NCBI RefSeq assembly: GCF_020880995.1
Contig: NZ_JAJISD010000003.1
Coordinates: 372,001 to 436,000 of the forward strand
Direction: 5' to 3'
From: Reyranella aquatilis
Lineage (GTDB): Bacteria > Pseudomonadota > Alphaproteobacteria > Reyranellales > Reyranellaceae
Length of the DNA stretch: 64,000 bases
The notes beneath the pieces were generated by a model. The model had not been told where the DNA came from. It was given only the letters and a program-made list of their open reading frames with translations, and did no database searches. Numbering within the stretch: the first letter of the stretch is position 1; each line of letters opens with the position of its first letter. The translations under genes and the position numbers were made by a program. Positions 9,085 through 17,162 of the stretch are shown here, piece by piece.

Positions 9085-10905
9085 ATGGATGACGCCCTCT
9101 CGAGCGCTCGCGCGCTTCTGCATTCCGTCTTTGGATTCAACGCCTTCCGGCCGGGGCAGGAGGAGATCGTGCGCGCCGTTCTGGACGGCGAGAACGTCTT
9201 GGCCGTGATGCCCACCGGCAGCGGCAAGTCACTCTGCTTCCAGCTTCCGGCCCTTGTGCGTCCGGGCCTGACCCTCGTGGTCTCTCCGCTGATTGCCCTG
9301 ATGCGCGACCAGGTGCAGGCGCTGACGGCGGCCGGCGTCGCGGCCGGCAGCCTGAACTCCAGCAACGAGCCCTCCGAGAACACGCGTGTCATGGGGCTGT
9401 TGCGGCGGGGCGAACTGCGGCTGCTCTACGTAGCGCCGGAACGGCTGGCGAGACTCGACACGGTCGAGATGCTGGCAGACGCCGGCGTGTCGATGATGGC
9501 GATCGACGAGGCGCACTGCGTCTCGCAATGGGGCCACGATTTCCGGCCCGAGTATCTGACGCTGGGCAGTCTCGCGCGCCAGATCGGCGGGCGCCTGCAG
9601 ACCCTGGCCTTCACCGCGACGGCGGACGCGCCGACCCGGGGTGACATCGTCGAGAAGCTGTTTGTCGCGCCGCCGCGCGTCTTCGTGCGCAGCTTCGACC
9701 GGCCCAACCTCCGGCTCGCCTTCAAGCCCAAGGAACGCTCCACGCGCCAGGTCCTGTCCTTCGTGCAGTCGCACAAGGGCGAGAGCGGCATCGTCTATTG
9801 CGCCTCGCGCCGCAAGGTCGAGGAGATGGCCGAGGCGCTTAAGGACGCGGGCGTCAACGCGCGGCCCTATCATGCCGGCCTCGAAAAGGCGGTGCGCGAT
9901 GCCAACCAGGATGCCTTTCAGCAGGAAGACGGCCTCGTGATGACCGCGACCGTGGCCTTCGGCATGGGCATCGACAAGCCCGACGTGCGCTTCGTCTGCC
10001 ACGCCGACCTGCCCTCGAACGTCGAGGCCTACTACCAGGAGATCGGGCGTGCGGGACGCGACGGCCTTCCGGCCGACACGCTGACGCTCTATGGCCTCGG
10101 CGACATGCAGCTTCGCCGCCTGCAGATCGAGCAGGGCGAATCGTCCGACGAACGCAAGCGCATCGAACGACAGCGGCTGGGGGCTCTCCTCGCGCTGGCC
10201 GAAGCGCCGCGTTGCCGCCGCCAGACGCTGCTTGCCTATTTTGGCGAGTCCTCGGAGCCCTGCGGCAACTGCGATCTCTGTCAGGAAGGCGTCGAGCTGT
10301 TCGACGCGACCATCGACGCGCAGAAGGCGATGTCGGCGATCGTCCGCACTGGCGAACGCTTCGGCATGGAACACCTCATCGCCATCCTCACGGGCGACCT
10401 CACCGACAACGTCGCGAAGTTCAACCACGACCGACTGCCGACCTTCGGCGTGGGCAAGGACCGCAAGGCGACGGACTGGCGCTCGATCTTTCGCCAGCTC
10501 TCGGCGGTCGGCCTGATCGCCCAGGACCTGATGGAGCACGGTCGCTGGTCGGTCACTGACGAAGGATGGAAGGTTCTGAAAGGCGCGCAGAAGGTCGAAC
10601 TTCGCAAGCTCGTCGCGTCGCCGTCGGCCAAGGGCGGGCGCCGTGACCGGCGGGCGACGACCGTGCCGATCGTCGGCGACGCCGACACCGAGTTGCTGGA
10701 CGCCCTGCGCTCCCTGCGCACTCACCTGGCGCGGGCGCAGAACGTTCCGGCCTATGTCGTTTTTTCCGACCGCACGCTCGTCGAGTTGGCCACCCACCGT
10801 CCCACGACTCCGGCGGCCATGCGTGAAATTCACGGAATCGGCGACGCCAAGCTCGAGCGCTACGGCGCCGAGTTCCTCGCCATCATCCAGCCGCGCCGGC
10901 CCTGA
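9085..10905 (+). CDS. recQ: ATP-dependent DNA helicase RecQ
   Basis: 3'-5' DNA helicase of recombination and replication-fork repair. The 606 residues match the usual RecQ length. Visible in order: the Q-motif region FGFNAFRPGQ; Walker A MPTGSGKS; DEAH box AIDEAHCVSQWGHDFRPEY; helicase motif VI GRAGRDG; the RecQ-C-terminal zinc cysteines (CRR, then CGNCDLC); a winged-helix region; and a C-terminal HRDC domain (about 535-605). I chose the ATG at 9085 because MDDALSSARALL resembles RecQ N-termini; a GTG at 9055 in the same frame would add ten residues. Neither has a good Shine-Dalgarno sequence. It appears to be a single-gene unit. Confidence 0.96.
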   Translation: MDDALSSARALLHSVFGFNAFRPGQEEIVRAVLDGENVLAVMPTGSGKSLCFQLPALVRPGLTLVVSPLIALMRDQVQALTAAGVAAGSLNSSNEPSENTRVMGLLRRGELRLLYVAPERLARLDTVEMLADAGVSMMAIDEAHCVSQWGHDFRPEYLTLGSLARQIGGRLQTLAFTATADAPTRGDIVEKLFVAPPRVFVRSFDRPNLRLAFKPKERSTRQVLSFVQSHKGESGIVYCASRRKVEEMAEALKDAGVNARPYHAGLEKAVRDANQDAFQQEDGLVMTATVAFGMGIDKPDVRFVCHADLPSNVEAYYQEIGRAGRDGLPADTLTLYGLGDMQLRRLQIEQGESSDERKRIERQRLGALLALAEAPRCRRQTLLAYFGESSEPCGNCDLCQEGVELFDATIDAQKAMSAIVRTGERFGMEHLIAILTGDLTDNVAKFNHDRLPTFGVGKDRKATDWRSIFRQLSAVGLIAQDLMEHGRWSVTDEGWKVLKGAQKVELRKLVASPSAKGGRRDRRATTVPIVGDADTELLDALRSLRTHLARAQNVPAYVVFSDRTLVELATHRPTTPAAMREIHGIGDAKLERYGAEFLAIIQPRRP

Positions 10906-10919
10906 CCGCGCCGTTTCGA

Positions 10920-10945
10920 GGAACTTCTCCCATCGGTTTCTCGTT
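10920..10945 (+). promoter_or_regulatory. EcfG-type general stress promoter for the KaiC/kinase operon
   Basis: GGAAC at 10920-10924 and CGTT at 10942-10945 are 17 bases apart, fitting the EcfG consensus. It lies in the 116-base gap after recQ and 76 bases ahead of the kaiC-like ATG at 11022. It is the second such site in the window; both lie in intergenic DNA and point at the adjacent gene. Confidence 0.7.
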
Positions 10946-11021
10946 CTAGGCGGGGCCTCCCAACGACCCCGGGCCGGGCCGTTTCGTCCATTTGCGGGCA
11001 GGCATCGATCGGAGAGGGATC

Positions 11022-12512
11022 ATGAACGCCGAGATGGGAAAATCGAAGGATCGCACCGGAGTTCCGGGCCTCGACGATATTCTCCTGGGCGGGCTGGCAT
11101 CGGGGCGCGTCTTCCTGCTCGAAGGCAGTCCGGGGACGGGCAAGACCACGGTGGCGCTGCGCTTTCTTGTCGAGGGCGCGCGGGCGGGCCAGCGCGGGCT
11201 TTACGTCACGTTGTCGGAGACGGAGGCGGAGCTCAGGTTCACGGCCGAGGCACATGGCTGGTCGCTCGACGACAAGACCGAGGTCTTCGAAGTCGTGCCG
11301 CCGGAGAGTCTGCTCGATGCCGACCAGCAGCAGAGCCTGCTCTATTCATCCGATCTGGAACTCGGCGAGACGGTGAAGCTGATCTTCCAGGCCGTCGAGC
11401 GCAGCAGGGCTCAACGCGTGGTGCTCGATTCGCTGTCGGAGATCCGCCTGCTGGCCCAAAGCTCGCTGCGGTACCGGCGGCAGATCCTTGCGCTCAAGCA
11501 CTATTTCGCCCGGCACGGCGCGACTGTGCTGATGCTCGACGACCTGACGACCGACGTGCACGACAAGACGGTTCACAGTGTCGCGCATGGCGTCATCCGG
11601 CTCGAGGAGCTGACGCCGGGTTATGGCGCCGAGCGGCGTCGCCTTCGAATCGTCAAGTATCGGGCGCAGGGATTCCGCGGCGGCTACCATGATTTCGTCA
11701 TCCGGGCGGATGGCGCACGGGTGTTCCCGCGACTGGTCGCGGCCGAATATCGTCGGGATTTCGAGCGTGCGCGGATCGGGACCGGCATTCCGGCGCTCGA
11801 CAGCCTTCTGGGGGGCGGCATCGAGCAGGGGTCGAGCACCCTGCTGGTCGGGCCAGCCGGGTCGGGCAAGACGACGCTGGCCTGGCAGTTCGTGGCCGAG
11901 GCCGTCCGCAAGGGTGACAAGGCCGCGATGTTCGTCTTCGACGAGGAAATCGGCCTGCTGTTCGACAGAGCCCGACCGCTCGGCTTCGACTTCGCCGCGA
12001 TGCAGGCGACGGGCCAGCTCACGATCACGCAACTCGACGCCGCGGAGCTCTCGCCGGGCGAGTTCGCCCACGACGTGCGACGGGCCGCCGACGATCCGGC
12101 CGTCAAGACGATCCTGATCGACAGTCTCAACGGCTATCAGGCGGCGATGCCCGAGGAGAACTCGCTCATTCTCCATATGCACGAGCTCATTCAGTACCTG
12201 AACCGCACCGGAGTCTCGACATTCCTCACTGTGGCCCAACAGGGCATCGTCGGTGACATGAGATCGCCGCTGGACCTCACATACCTCGCCGATGCCGTCA
12301 TCCTGCTACGCTACTTCGAGGCCGACGGCGCCGTCAGGCGGGCCTTGTCCGTCATCAAGAAGCGGGGTGGAAAGCATGAGGAGACGATTCGGGAATTCTG
12401 GATCGACGGCGGTCTTCATATTGGCGAGCCCCTGACGGCCTTCCGCGGCGTCCTGCGCGGCACGCCGTCCCTCCCCGGCGATCGCGCACCCGTTCGACCG
12501 ACGTCCCGCTGA
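11022..12512 (+). CDS. KaiC-like tandem RecA-fold ATPase
   Basis: A 496-residue, two-domain protein of the circadian-clock KaiC family. Each half has a Walker A motif: GSPGTGKTT (35-43) and GPAGSGKTT (277-285). After domain I the KaiC Glu-Glu pair is reduced to SE (TLSETEAEL); domain II keeps EE (FVFDEEIGLL). By hand alignment the KaiC autophosphorylation pair Ser431/Thr432 corresponds to Thr420/Tyr421 (LDLTYLADAVILL). The start is fixed by GGAGAGGG ahead of ATG 11022; an upstream in-frame start at 10992 would split this site. The stop overlaps the kinase start (TGATG), so the two are co-translated. No kaiA or kaiB is present in the window. Probably a signalling ATPase rather than a clock. 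Confidence 0.92.
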   Translation: MNAEMGKSKDRTGVPGLDDILLGGLASGRVFLLEGSPGTGKTTVALRFLVEGARAGQRGLYVTLSETEAELRFTAEAHGWSLDDKTEVFEVVPPESLLDADQQQSLLYSSDLELGETVKLIFQAVERSRAQRVVLDSLSEIRLLAQSSLRYRRQILALKHYFARHGATVLMLDDLTTDVHDKTVHSVAHGVIRLEELTPGYGAERRRLRIVKYRAQGFRGGYHDFVIRADGARVFPRLVAAEYRRDFERARIGTGIPALDSLLGGGIEQGSSTLLVGPAGSGKTTLAWQFVAEAVRKGDKAAMFVFDEEIGLLFDRARPLGFDFAAMQATGQLTITQLDAAELSPGEFAHDVRRAADDPAVKTILIDSLNGYQAAMPEENSLILHMHELIQYLNRTGVSTFLTVAQQGIVGDMRSPLDLTYLADAVILLRYFEADGAVRRALSVIKKRGGKHEETIREFWIDGGLHIGEPLTAFRGVLRGTPSLPGDRAPVRPTSR

Positions 12513-14557
12513 TGACGAGCGAGTGGCCCGATCGATCCCTGAGGGCGCTCGTCCTGGCGCCGCGGGGGCGCGACGCCGCGGTCGCGTGCGCGCTCATCCG
12601 CCAGACGGGCGTGGAGTGCGTCCCCTGTTCCAGTCTTTCGGCGGTGGTCGATGTCCTCGACGACGATGTCGCCTTCCTGCTGATCACCGAGGAGGCGATC
12701 CGCGGCGCCGATCTCAGGCCGCTGTCCGACTGGCTCGGGAAACAACCGCCCTGGTCGGATATGCCCTTCCTCCTGGTGACCGATCACGGCGGTGGCCCGG
12801 AGCGCAATCCGATTGCATCGCGCTGGCTGGAAACGCTGGGGAACGTCTCGTTCATCGAGCGCCCCTTCCATCCGACGACTCTGCTCAGCGTGGCGCGCGC
12901 CGCGGTCAAGGGAAGACGGCGACAGCACGATACGCGCCGCCTGCTCGCCAACCTCTGGGAGAGCGACCAGCGCCTGCGCACGGCCCTGCATGCGGGCCGG
13001 CTGGCCGCCTGGGAATTCGACTTCCCGAGCTCGCGCCTGACGGTCGCCGCGGAGGGCAAGACGATCCTCGGCCTTCCCCTCATGGAGGATGTCGGACTCG
13101 ACTGGCTGATGCGGGGGATGCTGGTCGATGACCACGCAAGCGTACGCAAGGCGCTCGGCCATAGCGTGGCTTCCGGTCGGGACTTCGCTGCCGATGTCCG
13201 GTTCCGCCGGCCCGACGACAGGATCGTCTGGCTCGATGTGCGCGCGCGGCTCGTCCGCGACGCGCGCGGCGCCCCGCGGCGCTTCGTGGGCCTCGCTTCG
13301 GACATCACGACGCGCAAACTGGCCGAGGAGACGCTTCAGGACCTGAACGAGCAGCTCGAGAAACGTGTCCAGGAACGGACGGCGCAGCTGCGCAGCGCGC
13401 ACGACGAGCTGGTGGCGCAGATCGCCGAGCGCGAGCGCACCGAGGCGCAGCTCCGCCAGATGCAGAAGCTGGAATCGATCGGCCAGCTGACGGGTGGTGT
13501 CGCGCACGATTTCAACAACCTGCTGACGGCGGTGATCGGCAACCTCGAACTCCTGCGCAAGCGGGTGCCCTCCCATCCGGCAAGCGACCGTCTGATCGAC
13601 GGCGCCATGCAGGGTGCGCAGCGGGGCGCGGCGCTGACGCAGCGGCTGCTGGCCTTTGCGCGGCACCAGGCGCTCGATGTCCGCCCGGTCGACCTCGCTG
13701 GCCTCATCCGTGGCATGGACGATCTGCTGCGTCGGTCGCTCGGACCGTCGGTCACCATGCTGCAGGATCTTCCTCGCGGAATACCTCCGGCCCATGTCGA
13801 TGCCAACCAGCTCGAACTCGCCCTGCTCAATCTCGTGGTCAACAGTCGCGATGCCATGCCGGAGGGCGGCACCGTGACGCTCTCGCTCGATGTGGCCGAA
13901 ACCGGCGCGGCGCGGGATCTCGCAGCCGGGCGCTATGTGAGAGTCATCGTGGCGGATACTGGCTCTGGCATGGACGCCGAGACGCTGCGCAAGGCGATCG
14001 AACCCTTCTTCTCGACCAAGGACGTCGGCAAGGGAACGGGACTCGGCCTGTCGATGATCCACGGGCTGGCGCAGCAGCTCAAGGGGACCCTGCGGCTTTA
14101 CAGCACGCCGGGCCGCGGGACGCGGGCCGAGCTGTGGCTGCCGGTTGCTGAAGGCGCGGCCGAAGTGCTGCCTCAACCGGGTGCGGACGCCGCATCGGAA
14201 GCCAGGAAGGCCGCCCGACTCCTGTTCGTGGACGACGATTTCCTGATCAGCCTCAGCACAACATCGCTGCTGGAGGACCTCGGCCATACTGTCGTGACCG
14301 CCTCTTCCGGCGCGGAGGCTCTCGAAGTGCTGCGTACCGGCGAGCCGATCGACATGATGATCACCGACTACGCGATGCCGGGGATGACCGGCCTGCAACT
14401 GGCCGAGGAAGCACGCGCGCTCCGCCCGGGTCTGCCGATCCTGCTCGCCACGGGCTATGCCGATCTGCCCACGAAGAGCCGCTTCGAGCTGCCCCGGCTC
14501 AACAAGCCCTATCAGCAGATGCAGCTCGCCGAGCAAATCCAGGGCCTGCTCGGCTGA
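12512..14557 (+). CDS. Hybrid sensor histidine kinase (PAS-HisKA-HATPase-REC)
   Basis: A 681-residue cytoplasmic kinase with no membrane segment. Residues 1-135 look like a degenerate receiver (LRALVLAPRG...FIERPFHPTTLL). A PAS domain follows (about 155-270, ending FVGLASDITTRKLAE), then a coiled coil (270-318). The HisKA box is GGVAHDFNNLL with His332. HATPase motifs are N (LLNLVVNSRDAMP), G1 (DTGSGM) and G2 (GKGTGLGLSM). A C-terminal receiver has the acidic pair in FVDDDF and phospho-acceptor Asp619 (ITDYAMPGMTG). It resembles FixL-type hybrid kinases. Its first codon overlaps the stop of the KaiC-like gene, so the two probably form one signalling module. No output response regulator is adjacent. 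Confidence 0.93.
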   Translation: MTSEWPDRSLRALVLAPRGRDAAVACALIRQTGVECVPCSSLSAVVDVLDDDVAFLLITEEAIRGADLRPLSDWLGKQPPWSDMPFLLVTDHGGGPERNPIASRWLETLGNVSFIERPFHPTTLLSVARAAVKGRRRQHDTRRLLANLWESDQRLRTALHAGRLAAWEFDFPSSRLTVAAEGKTILGLPLMEDVGLDWLMRGMLVDDHASVRKALGHSVASGRDFAADVRFRRPDDRIVWLDVRARLVRDARGAPRRFVGLASDITTRKLAEETLQDLNEQLEKRVQERTAQLRSAHDELVAQIAERERTEAQLRQMQKLESIGQLTGGVAHDFNNLLTAVIGNLELLRKRVPSHPASDRLIDGAMQGAQRGAALTQRLLAFARHQALDVRPVDLAGLIRGMDDLLRRSLGPSVTMLQDLPRGIPPAHVDANQLELALLNLVVNSRDAMPEGGTVTLSLDVAETGAARDLAAGRYVRVIVADTGSGMDAETLRKAIEPFFSTKDVGKGTGLGLSMIHGLAQQLKGTLRLYSTPGRGTRAELWLPVAEGAAEVLPQPGADAASEARKAARLLFVDDDFLISLSTTSLLEDLGHTVVTASSGAEALEVLRTGEPIDMMITDYAMPGMTGLQLAEEARALRPGLPILLATGYADLPTKSRFELPRLNKPYQQMQLAEQIQGLLG

Positions 14558-14563
14558 CGGCAC

Positions 14564-14953
14564 TCAGGCGAGGAACGGCATCACCTGCCGCACGCGCGGG
14601 TCGCGCAGCCACAAGCCGCCCCATACCAGGATGCCGAGATAGAGGCCGAACAGCGTATGGCTGAACAACGGACTGTGGAGTTTCAGGTGGGTGGCGATCG
14701 CGCCGCCGAACAGGCCGGTCAACACGACCGCGCCCAGCAGGGCGGTGCGGGGCCACGCGTAAAGGGCGGTGCAGACCAGCGTCACGACGCCGAGGAAACG
14801 GGCAAAGGCCTCGGTCGCGGGGAGTCCCATTTCCTTCGACGTTGTGATTACGATCTCAAGCGGTACCAGCTTGATCCCCCCATCGAAGAGCAGGAACAGG
14901 ACGGCAAGGCCGCTCATGACGCGGCCCGTCCAGAGGGCCGGAGTCGAGACCAT
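14564..14953 (-). CDS. DoxX-like small membrane protein
   Basis: 129 residues with four predicted membrane helices (about 12-30, 50-66, 70-88, 98-116) and the DoxX-like LFDGGIKL stretch after helix one. DoxX-family proteins are poorly understood membrane proteins linked to redox stress. The gene lies two bases after the VOC gene, so both are probably read from the ECF42-type promoter at 15399-15425. It converges with the kinase gene, with six bases between the stops. A role in the sigma-factor regulon is inferred from position only. Confidence 0.82.
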   Translation of the reverse strand: MVSTPALWTGRVMSGLAVLFLLFDGGIKLVPLEIVITTSKEMGLPATEAFARFLGVVTLVCTALYAWPRTALLGAVVLTGLFGGAIATHLKLHSPLFSHTLFGLYLGILVWGGLWLRDPRVRQVMPFLA

Positions 14954-14955
14954 GG

Positions 14956-15366
14956 TCAGGCGGCCTTGATCGGTGCGCCCATCGTCCACATCACTCCGAA
15001 CGGATCGACCAGCTGGCCGTAGCGGTCGCCCCAGAACATGTCCTGCACCGGCATCTTCACCGTGGCGCCGGCCTTTACCGCCTTGCCGAAAGCGGCATCG
15101 ACGTCCTCGACCTGGAGATGGAGCATGAAGCCGGCCGGCTTCTCCAGCGGCGCGCCATGCTCGGGAAAGGCATCGGCCAGCATCAGCGAACCGCCGTTGA
15201 TGACGAGATGGATGTGCATGTAGCGGCCCTTGTCGTCGGGCGGCATGCGCGCGACTTCCTCCGCGCCGAAAGCCGTGACGTAGAAGTCCGCGGCCTTGCC
15301 GGCATTGCTGACCGAGAGGTAGGGGCAGGGCCCGCCGAGGACGGGCGGCTGCTGGGGTGCATTCAT
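14956..15366 (-). CDS. VOC (glyoxalase/bleomycin-resistance fold) protein
   Basis: 136 residues. The sequence YLSVSNAGKAADFYVTAFGAEE at the start and DRYGQLVDPFGVMW near the end are the two half-site signatures of PhnB-like VOC proteins. These fold as paired beta-alpha-beta units and usually bind a metal or small hydrophobic ligand. The start at 15366 follows AAGGAGA at good spacing; the frame stays open 21 codons upstream but crosses the promoter. It is first in a two-gene unit with the DoxX protein, behind an ECF42-type promoter. VOC/PhnB genes are known neighbours of DGPF/ECF42 loci. The substrate cannot be told. Confidence 0.88.
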   Translation of the reverse strand: MNAPQQPPVLGGPCPYLSVSNAGKAADFYVTAFGAEEVARMPPDDKGRYMHIHLVINGGSLMLADAFPEHGAPLEKPAGFMLHLQVEDVDAAFGKAVKAGATVKMPVQDMFWGDRYGQLVDPFGVMWTMGAPIKAA

Positions 15367-15398
15367 GACGGTCTCCTTGGCTGATGTTGTGTTCGGAG

Positions 15399-15425
15399 GA
15401 CGACCGGCCTGCCCCGATGCCGACA
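15399..15425 (-). promoter_or_regulatory. ECF42-type promoter ahead of the VOC-DoxX genes
   Basis: Minus strand TGTCGG (15425-15420), 17 bases, then CGTC (15402-15399). It lies between the sigma gene and the VOC gene, 33 bases ahead of the VOC start. The same TGTCGG-N17-CGTC pattern precedes the DGPF gene. The ECF42 consensus I recall is TGTCGA with CG(A/T)C. Confidence 0.7.
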
Positions 15426-15444
15426 TCACCCGTCGCGATTTTCT

Positions 15445-16689
15445 TCAATTGGCGGACAGGCGGTCGAGATGCTGCCGTATGTGCGCGGCCTCGGCTGGCG
15501 TGTTGGCAAGGGCGATCGCCTGGCCGAATGCCTTGCGGGCTTCGTCCGGCCGCTCGAGCTGCTCGAGCAGCGCACCCTTCACGCCGTGGAAGTAGAAATA
15601 GCCCCGCAGCCGCTCGCCGAGCGGCTCGATCATGTCCAGCGCGGCCTGCGGCCCCTTGACCTTGGAGACCGCCACGGCGCGGTTGAGCGTCACCACCGGC
15701 GAGGGTTGGAGGCGTTCCAGATTGGCGTAGAGCAGGTCGATCTGGGCCCAGTCCGTGTCTTCGGCGTGCCGGGCCCGCGCATGCAGCGCGGCGATCGCCG
15801 CCTGGATCTGGTAGGGGCCGGGCCGGCGATGCCGCATGGCCTTGTCGATCAGGGCCAGCCCCTCGGCGATGCGCGGCTGGCTCCAAAGGCTGCGATCCTG
15901 GTCCTCCAGGAGGACAAGGTTGCCGTCTCGGTCGAACCGGGCCTCTGCCCGCGAACGCTGCAGCAACATGAGCGCCGTGAGGCCCATGATCTCGGGCTCG
16001 GCGGGGAACAGGCGCAGCAGCAGGCGCGCAAGCCAGATCGCTTCCTCGGCCAGCGGCGTGCGGGCCTCGGCCTCGCGACTGCTGCTGGACGAGTAGCCCT
16101 CGTTGAACAGCAGGTAGATCATCGCGGCGACGGCGGCGAGGCGCTCCGCCCGCTCGGGTGCACCCGGCGTCTCGAAGGGGACACCGGCAGCGCCGATGCG
16201 GGCCTTGGCGCGCGTAATGCGCTGCTCCATGGCGGCCTCGCCGACGAGGAACGCCTGCGCGATCCGTTTCACCGACAGGCCGCAGACGATGCGCAGCGCC
16301 AGGGCGATCTGCTGCGTGGCCGGCAGATCGGGATGGCAGCATACGAACAGCAGCCGGAGGATATCATCCTTGTAGTGTTCGCCGTCCAGCCGGTCGGCCA
16401 GTGATGCCTCGGCATCGTCGAGGTTCGAAAGCACCGTTTCGTCCGGCAGCTCGGTCATGCGCGACTGTCGGCGCACCTGATCCATTGCGGCGTTGCGGCC
16501 GACCAGGATCAGCCACGCGGCCGGATCGCGCGGCGGGCCGTTCTGCGGCCAGTTCTTCAGTGCCCGCAGGCAGGCCTCCTGGAAGGCTTCCTCGGCCGTA
16601 TCGAGATTCCGGAAGTAGCGGAGCAGCGCGCCCATCACCTGGGGTCGCGCCGCGCCGAGGACCGGATCGATCCAGCCGAGATCGTTCAT
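15445..16689 (-). CDS. ECF42-type RNA polymerase sigma factor with C-terminal TPR region
   Basis: 414 residues. Region 2 (about 14-80; AEEAFQEACLRAL, DPAAWLILVGRNAAMDQVRR) and region 4 (about 115-175; LPATQQIALALRI, EAAMEQRITRAKARI) are followed by a long helical C-terminal half of about 230 residues typical of ECF42 (SigJ/DUF6596) factors. That extension is thought to replace an anti-sigma factor; none is encoded here. The ATG overlaps the stop of the DGPF gene by four bases (ATGA), which is the hallmark ECF42 arrangement. Two matching promoters flank the gene, suggesting self-activation and control of the VOC-DoxX pair. Confidence 0.93.
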   Translation of the reverse strand: MNDLGWIDPVLGAARPQVMGALLRYFRNLDTAEEAFQEACLRALKNWPQNGPPRDPAAWLILVGRNAAMDQVRRQSRMTELPDETVLSNLDDAEASLADRLDGEHYKDDILRLLFVCCHPDLPATQQIALALRIVCGLSVKRIAQAFLVGEAAMEQRITRAKARIGAAGVPFETPGAPERAERLAAVAAMIYLLFNEGYSSSSSREAEARTPLAEEAIWLARLLLRLFPAEPEIMGLTALMLLQRSRAEARFDRDGNLVLLEDQDRSLWSQPRIAEGLALIDKAMRHRRPGPYQIQAAIAALHARARHAEDTDWAQIDLLYANLERLQPSPVVTLNRAVAVSKVKGPQAALDMIEPLGERLRGYFYFHGVKGALLEQLERPDEARKAFGQAIALANTPAEAAHIRQHLDRLSAN

Positions 16690-17087
16690 GCGGCTGGCTT
16701 CTTCGCGTGGCCCCGTTCGTCAGGCAACTGGCTGGGATGGAACTCGGCCACCGGTCGGATCTCGTAGCTGCCGGTGCCGGGATTGGCCTTTGCCAGCTCC
16801 TTGGCCGTGTGGATGGCTTCCTCCAGCGAGGCGCAGTCGATGACGTAGAAGCCGAGGAGCTGCTCCTTGGTCTCGGCGAAAGGCCCGTCGATCACCATCT
16901 CCTCGCGCCCTTTGCGCAGGGTCGTGGCGGCCGTGGTCGGCAGCAGCCGCGCCACGGGACCCAGCCGGCCCTGCCGGGCGAGCTTGTCGTTGACGGCATA
17001 GAGTCGCTGCATCGTCTGGTCGTGATGGTCCTTGGACCAGGCGCCGACGGCTTCCTCGGAATTGTAGCAAAGAATGGCGTAGAGCAT
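16686..17087 (-). CDS. YCII-related DGPF-domain protein
   Basis: 133 residues, beginning MLYAILCYNSEE and containing VIDGPFAETKEQLLGFYVID, the DGPF signature of YCII-related proteins. These small ferredoxin-like-fold proteins accompany ECF42 sigma genes and are usually among their targets; their molecular function is unknown. The C-terminus (about 115-133, basic and Ala-rich) is likely disordered. The stop overlaps the sigma gene start (ATGA), so the two are co-translated. The promoter at 17114-17140 lies 27 bases ahead of the ATG. Confidence 0.92.
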   Translation of the reverse strand: MLYAILCYNSEEAVGAWSKDHHDQTMQRLYAVNDKLARQGRLGPVARLLPTTAATTLRKGREEMVIDGPFAETKEQLLGFYVIDCASLEEAIHTAKELAKANPGTGSYEIRPVAEFHPSQLPDERGHAKKPAA

Positions 17088-17113
17088 GGGTCTCCGGTCC
17101 CTCTGTTACCCAG

Positions 17114-17140
17114 GACGAGCGAACGGGGCGCCTGCCGACA
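17114..17140 (-). promoter_or_regulatory. ECF42-type promoter ahead of the DGPF-sigma operon
   Basis: Minus strand TGTCGG (17140-17135), 17 bases, then CGTC (17117-17114), 27 bases from the start codon at 17087. The shared core TGTCGGCA-N15-CGTCCT also occurs at the second site (15399-15425), giving internal support from two copies. Confidence 0.7.
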
Positions 17141-17162
17141 GGTTCGCCCCAAAAATTGTCGC

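Noticed and set aside
9229-14563. Minus-strand open frames opposite recQ (9229-10833) and opposite the hybrid kinase (12416-14563)
   Set aside because: Codon-position shadows of strongly conserved plus-strand genes; no recognisable domains.
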